DNA from: Tessaracoccus palaemonis
GTDB taxonomy: Bacteria; Actinomycetota; Actinomycetes; Propionibacteriales; Propionibacteriaceae
NCBI RefSeq assembly: GCF_019316905.1
Contig: NZ_CP079216.1
Coordinates: forward strand, 3,038,001 to 3,102,000
Length of the DNA: 64,000 nucleotides
Direction of reading: 5' to 3'
Positions 58,628-64,000 of this stretch are shown one piece after another. A program made the translations under genes and the position numbers. Every line of letters starts with the position of its first letter. The first letter of the stretch is position 1. The notes under the pieces are model-generated. The model was not told the origin of the DNA. It did no database searches and worked only from the letters and a program-made list of their open reading frames with translations.

Positions 58628-59761
58628 TCAGAGCGACATGTCGATAACTGCGCGGCCGCGGATCTCCCCGTGGCGCAGCAACGTGTACCCCTCGGCGACA
58701 TCCTCGAGTGCGAACCGTCGACTCACGATCCCGCGGTAATCGATCTGGCCCTTCGCGGCCATGTCCACCACGCGCGGCAGGTCGTGCCGGGTGCGCGCGC
58801 CATACGACCCGACGATCGACTGGGATCGGCGGACCGTCTGGTTGATCTCCACCCCGGCGGTCTGGACTCCGGCGCCCAGCCCGATCGGGACCATCCGCCC
58901 GCCGTCGCGGACCACCGTCAGCGCCGTCGTCCAGGTCTCCGGCCGGCCGAGCACCTCGAAGGCGACGTCGACGCCGCGCCCACCGGTCAGCGCGAGGACC
59001 TCCGTCCTGGCGTCCGACGTGGAGGAGTTCACCGCGGCCGTCGCCCCGAGGCGCATCGCATCGTCGAGTTTGTCGTCGGCGATGTCGATCGCGATGATCT
59101 GACTGGCGCCGAACGCTCGGGCGATCTGGATCACGTTCGATCCGACACCACCGGTGGCGACGACAGCGACCGAGTCGCCGAACCTGACGTCGCCGCCGTG
59201 GCGCACCGCCCCGTATGCCGTCATCGCTGCACAGCCGAGGATCGCGCCGGCCACCGGGTCGATCCCGTCGGGCAGCACGGTCACCGACGTCGACGGGATC
59301 ACGCAGTACTGCGCCAGCCCGCCCATCGAGTACATCCAGATCGGCGACCCGTCGACGTCGAGCAGGCGCGTCGTGTCGTCGTAGAGGCGCCCACGCAGCC
59401 GGTTCATGGTGAAGAAGGGCACGCAGAGGTCGTCGCGGCCAGCGGCGCACGACTCGCAGCGTCCGCACGGCATCAGGAAGGCTCCGGCGACGCGGTCACC
59501 GACCGCCACGGTCGGCTGTCCATGGTGCGGGCCCACCTCCACGACCTCTCCGGCCACCTCATGGCCGAGCACACATGGCATCGGGAACGCGATGGCACCC
59601 CCGAGGACGTGCAGATCGGAGTGGCACATCCCGCAGGCGGAGACTCTGACGAGTACCTCCCCCTCCTTCGGGCGCGGTGTGCGGATCTCCTCGACACGCA
59701 GCCCTGCGGCGGGGTCGCGCAACACCGCGGCCTTCATCATTTCGGGGATCTCGATGGTCAT
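58628..59761 (-). CDS. Zinc-dependent alcohol dehydrogenase
   Basis: 377 residues of the MDR family. Catalytic-zinc motif CGMCHSDLHVLGGA and GHEVAGEVVEVG, structural-zinc loop CGRCESCAAGRDDLC, and Rossmann GDSVAVVATGGVGSNVIQ. It oxidises or reduces an alcohol with NAD(P); the nearby xylose genes do not decide the substrate. The ATG at 59759-59761 has GGAGGCGCCG before it. Upstream 59762-59850 holds an AT-rich promoter (ttgtctatacatataggg). Confidence 0.9.
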   Translation of the reverse strand: MTIEIPEMMKAAVLRDPAAGLRVEEIRTPRPKEGEVLVRVSACGMCHSDLHVLGGAIAFPMPCVLGHEVAGEVVEVGPHHGQPTVAVGDRVAGAFLMPCGRCESCAAGRDDLCVPFFTMNRLRGRLYDDTTRLLDVDGSPIWMYSMGGLAQYCVIPSTSVTVLPDGIDPVAGAILGCAAMTAYGAVRHGGDVRFGDSVAVVATGGVGSNVIQIARAFGASQIIAIDIADDKLDDAMRLGATAAVNSSTSDARTEVLALTGGRGVDVAFEVLGRPETWTTALTVVRDGGRMVPIGLGAGVQTAGVEINQTVRRSQSIVGSYGARTRHDLPRVVDMAAKGQIDYRGIVSRRFALEDVAEGYTLLRHGEIRGRAVIDMSL

Positions 59762-59850
59762 CGGCGCCTCCATGCCTGGGTGCGGCGCGACTCTGCGCCG
59801 TCTGAGGCAATTGTAAGTCTCAAACATCCTCATTGTCTATACATATAGGG

Positions 59851-59931
59851 AATGAGCCGATCCTCCTGCCCATCGCGGGATTCCGGCCGGAATGGGCCGT
59901 TTCTCGCGACGACAAGTGTGTCGTGCTCATC
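59851..59931. repeat. 81-bp palindromic element, copy 6 (arm types B/A)
   Basis: Left arm AATGAGCCGATCCTCCTGCC (B variant), right arm GACAAGTGTGTCGTGCTC (A). It lies 58 bp downstream of the stop of the minus-strand DCC gene (59990) and 90 bp upstream of the alcohol dehydrogenase start. Confidence 0.85.
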
Positions 59932-59989
59932 GCTCCCCCAGCGGCCGGCGAGGCGCGCACGCGGGAGAGCGGCCCGGGAGGGGCGGGCG

Positions 59990-60361
59990 TCAGAGTTCGC
60001 AGGCGGACGTCCCGCCCGGGAGGCGGTGGCGGTTCCGGGCGACGAGGTCGTAGGCCGCGCCGGCCACGTGCCGCACTCCGGGCAGCGTCAGGAGTCGTCC
60101 CACGAGCGGCCAGGGGGGCCTCCCCGTACGAAGGATGCGGGCGATCGCGTCGCTCCCGGTGAACACCGCACCCTCGTCGACGACATGCAGCGTCTCCAGG
60201 CACTTGTCCACAGTGAGGCCGAGCGAGGGGAGGTCCACCCGCTGCAGGGGCTCTGCAGAGACGTCCGCCCGGACCGCGCGGCCCGTCATGAACCCCACCG
60301 CACGCGTGCAGAAGCCGCAGTCCCCGTCGAAGAGGACCAACGGGTCACCCACAGTCCCCAT
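59990..60361 (-). CDS. DCC-family thiol-disulfide oxidoreductase-like protein (DUF393)
   Basis: 123 residues. N-terminal LVLFDGDCGFCTRAVGFMTG carries the DxDCxxC motif that names the family; the C-terminal PGVRHVAGAAYDLVARNRHR is also typical. Thought to act in thiol-disulfide exchange; partner unknown. ATG 60359-60361 was chosen because GGAGG is seven bases upstream; a longer frame to 60406 is less likely. An 81-bp palindrome follows. Confidence 0.88.
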   Translation of the reverse strand: MGTVGDPLVLFDGDCGFCTRAVGFMTGRAVRADVSAEPLQRVDLPSLGLTVDKCLETLHVVDEGAVFTGSDAIARILRTGRPPWPLVGRLLTLPGVRHVAGAAYDLVARNRHRLPGGTSACEL

Positions 60362-60505
60362 AGCACACCTCCCGTCATCCACATCGTTACCCACAGACCC
60401 AAACACTCTCGGAGGCTACACAAAGCCCCTAGTCAGACACCATCCTGAGCGTGACCTGAGAATCTTGTGTAATCGAGTTATCCACAGCTGGGGATGGCGT
60501 GGATA
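60362..60505. other. Short spacer with a perfect DnaA-box sequence
   Basis: TTATCCACA occurs at 60478-60486, 19 bp downstream of the lgt stop, with a tacccacag at 60388-60396. No promoter or hairpin is obvious. Confidence 0.4.
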
Positions 60506-61489
60506 CTACTGGCCTGTTGAGGCCGACTTTCCCGTCGGGTCGTCCTCGTCGTCGGCCTGTTCCGGCTCCGGGACGCCGTCAGCGTCGGTTGCCGAGGGAG
60601 TTTCCAAGGCTGTTTCCGCCAAGGGGTCTCCACCACTGTCCCCAGTGTTGTCCACAGGCTCCTCGACGTCGCTCACGCCACGCTTCCACGACCACACGAA
60701 CAGCGCGATCCCGATCACGATCATCGGGATCGACAACCATTGCCCCATGCTGAACCCGAGGCCGAGCAGACCGAGGTACTCGTCGGGCTCGCGCCAGTAC
60801 TCGGCGATGAACCGGAAGATGCCGTACCCGGCCAGGAAGAAACCCGCGACCTGGCCGCGGTAGCGCGGCTTCCGCGCGTAGATCCACAGGAGAATGAAGA
60901 GCAGCACGCCCTCGAGCAGCATCTGGTAGAGCTGCGACGGGTGCCGCGGCACGTCGCCGCCAGTTGGGAAGATCATCGCCCAGGGCAGCCACTCGGGGGC
61001 CTCGCGACCCCACAGCTCGCCGTTGATGAAGTTGCCGAACCGCCCGGCCGCCAGCCCGATGGGCGCCGCGGGGACCAGGAAGTCCGCGACCTGCAGGAAC
61101 GGGCGGTGGTTCCGCCACGCGTACCAGGCGATGCCCAGCGCGACGCCGATCGCGCCGCCGTGGAAGCTCATACCGCCGTCCCACAGCTTGAAGATCTCCA
61201 GCGGGGCCGCGAGATACTTCTCGGGCTGGTAGAAGAAGCAGTAGCCGAGTCGGCCGCCCACCAGCACGCCGACGATCGCCGCAAGCAGCAGGTCCTCAAT
61301 GTCGGTCGGCCCCCATGCCTTCGGGCGCGTGATCGAGCGGTAGGGCTCCTTCTTCAGCCGCACCCGCATCAGCCCGTACGCCATCGCGAACGCGAGGATG
61401 TACATGATCGCGTACCAGTGGATCTTCAGCCCGAAGATGTTGATGGCGACGGGGTCGAAGTCCGGGAAGGTCAGCACCAGGGGATTCAC
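60506..61489 (-). CDS. lgt: Prolipoprotein diacylglyceryl transferase
   Basis: 327 residues with seven helices. The signature GGRLGYCFFYQP and the key GRFGNFINGELWG, with HPSQLYQMLLEG, are Lgt motifs. It moves diacylglycerol from phosphatidylglycerol to the lipobox Cys of preprolipoproteins, such as the five lipoproteins encoded here (14421, 21431, 23821, 24640 genes and likely others). GTG 61487-61489 (VNPLVLTFPDFDPV) is chosen; a GTG 12 codons upstream (61525) is possible. The long acidic tail after residue 265 is an actinobacterial extension. Confidence 0.93.
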   Translation of the reverse strand: MNPLVLTFPDFDPVAINIFGLKIHWYAIMYILAFAMAYGLMRVRLKKEPYRSITRPKAWGPTDIEDLLLAAIVGVLVGGRLGYCFFYQPEKYLAAPLEIFKLWDGGMSFHGGAIGVALGIAWYAWRNHRPFLQVADFLVPAAPIGLAAGRFGNFINGELWGREAPEWLPWAMIFPTGGDVPRHPSQLYQMLLEGVLLFILLWIYARKPRYRGQVAGFFLAGYGIFRFIAEYWREPDEYLGLLGLGFSMGQWLSIPMIVIGIALFVWSWKRGVSDVEEPVDNTGDSGGDPLAETALETPSATDADGVPEPEQADDEDDPTGKSASTGQ

Positions 61490-61553
61490 AGGATCAAGCT
61501 TCGCATACGCCGCAACGGCGACCACCCCGTCGGCGACTGGTCAGGCAGGCGCT

Positions 61554-61895
61554 GGGCGAATCTCGTCGCCGGACCGGGGAGAAGTGGGCACTGCACGCTT
61601 GTCGACGGTGCGCGCCCGCGACGACGGTGGTTGCCCGGACGAGGAGGTGAACGAAACTCGTCGCAAGACCAAGGAGAAGCGGGCACTGGTCGATCCTCCG
61701 AGGGTGGCACCAGCGTCGACGGCGCGGGACCGGAGAGGCATTGGGCGATTCTCGTGACCAGACCGGGGAGAAGCGGGCACTGGTCGATTCTCGACGGAAA
61801 CCACCGACTCCGTCGACCGCACCCAACCCGTCGAGGCGATGAACGAAACTCGTGACCAGACCGAGGAGAAGCGGGCACTGGTCGATTTTCGGCGG
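61554..61895. repeat. Tandem repeat array, about 3.6 units of ~95 bp
   Basis: Units begin near 61554, 61649, 61742 and 61840. The shared core is gaaactcgt, gaccagaccg-like sequence, then gagaagcgggcactggtcga. The variable parts contain gtcgacggcgcggga-like stretches. It fills most of the gene-free 61490-62116 between lgt and mmsA, where no coding region is supported. Confidence 0.85.
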
Positions 61896-61904
61896 GACCG
61901 ACCC

Positions 61905-62050
61905 CTCGCTGCGCTTCGGGGCCCTTCGACAAGCTCAGGGAACCGGGTTGGGCTCAGGGAACCGGTGGGGCTCAGGGAACCGGCTTGCCCTCAGGGAACC
62001 GGATCGTTGAGCCTGTCGAAACGCCCTGAGCGCAGCGAAGGGTTCTAGAA
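61905..62050. repeat. Dispersed REP-like repeat cluster 7
   Basis: cttcgacaagctcaggga followed by three ggctcagggaaccgg copies, then cgttgagcctgtcgaaacgc and cctgagcgcagcgaaggg. It continues directly from the tandem array. Confidence 0.8.
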
Positions 62051-62076
62051 CCTTCCGGCTGCGGGACCGTAAGGGG

Positions 62077-62107
62077 GTGGGGCGCGGAGGGATCGGCCGC
62101 GCCCCAC
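62077..62107 (-). terminator. Hairpin after mmsA
   Basis: GTGGGGCGCG and CGCGCCCCAC form a 10-bp stem with an 11-nt loop. It lies 10 bp beyond the mmsA stop. Confidence 0.65.
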
Positions 62108-62116
62108 ACGTCCGTT

Positions 62117-63634
62117 CTACTCCTCGCGCTGGAAGCTCATCGTCGCGGCATAGGCTCCGCGCTCCGAGGGCCACCGGCTGGTGACGGCCTTGAGCTTCGT
62201 GACGAACTGGAGTCCCTCCGGGCCGTGGATGTGGAGGTCGCCCAGCAGCGAGTCCTTCCAGCCGCCGAAGGAGTAGTAGGCCACCGGGGTGGGGATCGGG
62301 ACGTTGATGCCGACCATCCCCGCCTCGACATCCAGCTCGAAGCGGCGGGCGACGCCGCCGTCGTTGGTGAAGATCGCCGCGCCGTTGCCGAAGGGCGACG
62401 AGTTCACGATCTTGATGGCCTCGGCGTAGTTGTCGGCGTGGACGACGGTGAGGACCGGGCCGAAGACCTCCTCGTGGTACACGGGGGCCTCGAGGGGCAC
62501 GTCGTCGAGGATCGTCGGGCCGAGCCAGAAGCCGTCCTCGTAGCCGTCGACGGTGTGGCCGCGGCCGTCGAGCACGACGGAGGCCCCACGCTGCTCGGCG
62601 TCGTCGATCAGGCCGGTGATGCGCTGCCGCGCCGCGCGGGAGATGACCGGGCCCATCTGCACGCCCTCGTCCATGCCGTAGCCGACCTTGATCTTCACGG
62701 CATTGGCCTTGACCATCTCGGCCAGCTTCGGTCCGATGCCGCCGACGGCGACGACGACGGGCAGCGCCATGCACCGCTCCCCCGCCGCGCCGAAGGCGGC
62801 GGCCGAGATGTGCTGGGCGGCGAACTCGAGGTCGGCGTCAGGCATCACGATGGCGTGGTTGTTCGCGCCGCCGAGTGCCTGCACGCGCTTGCCTGCAGCA
62901 GTGCCCTTCTCCATGATGATCCGCGCGACGGGCGTCGAGCCGACGAAGGAGACCGCGTTGATGCCGGGGTGCTCGAGGATGTCGGTGACGGTGTCACGGC
63001 CGCCGGCGACCACGTTGAACAGGCCGTCGGGCAGGCCGGCCTCCTGGTAGAGCCGTGCGATGAGCATCGAAGCAGTGGGCGTCGGGGAGGCGGGCTTCAG
63101 GATGAAGGCGTTGCCAGCGGCCAGCGCGATCGGGTGCATCCACATCGGCACCATGATCGGGAAGTTGAACGGTGCGATGCCCGCGACGACGCCGATGGGC
63201 TGCCGCAGCGACACGATGTCGACGCCCGAGGAGATGTCGTAGGACTGGTTGCCCTTCAGGGCCGCGTTGATGCCGCAGGCGAAGTCCAGGGTCTCGCGGC
63301 CGCGCTGGATCTCGCCCAGCGCGTCGCTGTAGTCCTTGCCGTGCTCGGCGACGATCGAACGGGCCAGCTCGTCGGAGTTCGCCAGCACGAGCTCGCGCAT
63401 CTTGAACATGATGGCGGTGCGCTTCGCGAGCGACGCGCGTCCCCACTTCGCCTGCGCCTCACGGGCGACGTTGACCGCATGGTCAAGGTCCGCGCGGCTG
63501 GCGGCGAGCAGCTCCGCCTCGACCTGACCGGTCGCCGGGTTCTCGACGGGGATCCGGCCGGCGGGGTCGCCGGTGTAGGGGGCGCCGCCGATCCAGTGCG
63601 TGATGGTCCGGGTCGCCGTGGTGGTCTGGGTCAT
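62117..63634 (-). CDS. mmsA: CoA-acylating methylmalonate-semialdehyde dehydrogenase
   Basis: 505 residues, family length. Signatures: GVVAGIAPFNFPIMVPMWM, GSTPVARIIMEKGTAAGKRV, catalytic Cys in AAGERCMALP, and EEVFGPVLTVV. It converts methylmalonate or malonate semialdehyde to propionyl- or acetyl-CoA, in valine or myo-inositol breakdown (IolA/MmsA). The divergent Gfo/Idh/MocA gene (inositol dehydrogenase type) favours the inositol role. AAGGAAGG precedes the ATG. The operator-like TTTGTTAGAACA at 63700 lies 65 bp upstream. Confidence 0.93.
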   Translation of the reverse strand: MTQTTTATRTITHWIGGAPYTGDPAGRIPVENPATGQVEAELLAASRADLDHAVNVAREAQAKWGRASLAKRTAIMFKMRELVLANSDELARSIVAEHGKDYSDALGEIQRGRETLDFACGINAALKGNQSYDISSGVDIVSLRQPIGVVAGIAPFNFPIMVPMWMHPIALAAGNAFILKPASPTPTASMLIARLYQEAGLPDGLFNVVAGGRDTVTDILEHPGINAVSFVGSTPVARIIMEKGTAAGKRVQALGGANNHAIVMPDADLEFAAQHISAAAFGAAGERCMALPVVVAVGGIGPKLAEMVKANAVKIKVGYGMDEGVQMGPVISRAARQRITGLIDDAEQRGASVVLDGRGHTVDGYEDGFWLGPTILDDVPLEAPVYHEEVFGPVLTVVHADNYAEAIKIVNSSPFGNGAAIFTNDGGVARRFELDVEAGMVGINVPIPTPVAYYSFGGWKDSLLGDLHIHGPEGLQFVTKLKAVTSRWPSERGAYAATMSFQREE

Positions 63635-63699
63635 AACCCTTGCCTTCCTTGTTCTGGTGCCTCGCCTGCCGGGCGCGCCGGTGTGCCGATCAGCGAAGC

Positions 63700-63711
63700 T
63701 TTGTTAGAACA
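63700..63711 (+). promoter_or_regulatory. Operator-like motif TTTGTTAGAACA
   Basis: The sequence differs by one base from TTTGTCAGAACA at 63820-63831 on the other strand. The two face each other across the divergent promoter region, as expected for one repressor acting on both genes. TTGTT and AACAA also make a small palindrome here. Confidence 0.5.
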
Positions 63712-63819
63712 ATAACAGGTCAAGTCACCCAGGACAACGGGGTGCCGACCATGGAATCGCGATCACCCCCAAACTCCTTGACGCGCCAAGCGAGAGGCAC
63801 CTAGCCTGAGGGGTATCAA

Positions 63820-63831
63820 TGTTCTGACAAA
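63820..63831 (-). promoter_or_regulatory. Operator-like motif TTTGTCAGAACA (inverted copy)
   Basis: Reads tgttctgacaaa on the plus strand, overlapping the AAAGGAG ribosome site of the following gene. Partner of the site at 63700-63711. Confidence 0.5.
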
Positions 63832-63840
63832 GGAGCCAGT

Positions 63841-64000
63841 ATGGATACCGAGCTGACCCCGAGCACCGTCGCTCTGGTGGGCATCGGCCGCATCGGCATC
63901 ATGCACGCCCGCCTGCTCGCCCACCACGACCTCGTCGGGCGACTCGTGCTCGCCGACGCCGACTCGGCCCGCGCCTCCCGCGCGGCCGACGAGCTGGGCT
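63841..64000 (+). CDS. Gfo/Idh/MocA-family oxidoreductase, N-terminus (partial)
   Basis: The window ends after 53 codons: TVALVGIGRIGIMHARLLAH then RLVLADADSARASRAADELG. The GxGxxG Rossmann motif with MHARLLAH is typical of inositol 2-dehydrogenase and relatives. AAAGGAG lies eight bases before the ATG. Divergent from mmsA, so probably the first gene of an inositol-use operon (iolG-like). The right end is cut by the window. Confidence 0.8.
   Translation, partial: MDTELTPSTVALVGIGRIGIMHARLLAHHDLVGRLVLADADSARASRAADELG

Noticed and set aside
58628-59761. Alcohol dehydrogenase as xylitol dehydrogenase in a xylose operon
   Set aside because: It is separated from xylA by the divergent regulator and convergent with it; its motifs do not show substrate choice.

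Overview
The window is a high-GC actinobacterial chromosome segment, most like a Propionibacteriales/Propionibacteriaceae genome. This is an inference from gene content: DUF222-type HNH nuclease, FeoAB, GlpABC, actinobacterial-type xylose isomerase, Lgt with an acidic tail. It is also supported by the frequent leaderless promoters (TAnnnT placed 6-7 nt before the start codon). No rRNA, tRNA, phage or CRISPR array was recognised.

Layout. 0-8 kb: a secreted surface protein, a small GNAT protein, an aldo/keto reductase, a MATE exporter, a quinone-oxidoreductase-like enzyme, and an AzlCD exporter with its XRE-cupin regulator. 8-24 kb: a glycerophosphodiesterase, HNH and DUF3883 nuclease-like proteins, a pterin dehydratase/VOC fusion, a cold-shock protein, a ClC transporter, a VanY-like peptidase with a lipoprotein, cardiolipin synthase, a DEDDh exonuclease, a divergent LysR/EamA pair and several lipoproteins. 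25-28 kb: two tandem Tat-type secreted paralogues of unknown function (one frameshifted at a G7 run) and an AraC regulator. 28.6-33 kb: the glpABC operon. 33-38 kb: a MmyB-type regulator divergent from an MFS exporter whose 3' end is broken by an IS3-family element. 39-42.6 kb: an IS30 and an ISL3 element, both sitting in one small membrane-protein gene, plus an old IS30 remnant. 43-52 kb: a lactonase, a TIGR01777 epimerase, a rhomboid protease, a YibE/F protein and a feoA-feoB-nifU-like operon behind a candidate iron box. 52-64 kb: a CDF transporter, a sirtuin, an alkyltransferase-like protein, a DUF559 protein, divergent xylA/ROK, an alcohol dehydrogenase, a DCC protein, lgt, and divergent mmsA/Gfo-Idh-MocA genes that suggest inositol use.

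The most unusual layer is between the genes. Six copies of an element, every one exactly 81 bp, have palindromic arms built from two arm types. Two further palindrome families are each 69 bp, and there is a 38-bp perfect palindrome. All eleven lie 0-85 bp after a stop codon. One copy appears to supply the ribosome-binding site and start codon of the alkyltransferase-like gene, and another overlaps the stop codon of the DUF559 gene. A second repeat class (ccctgagcctgtcgaaggg) occurs at seven places, and two tandem arrays fill long intergenic gaps.

A second strong result is a reconstruction. Removing the IS30 element (TSD CAC) and the ISL3 element (TSD GTCATATC) restores a continuous 143-codon membrane-protein gene.
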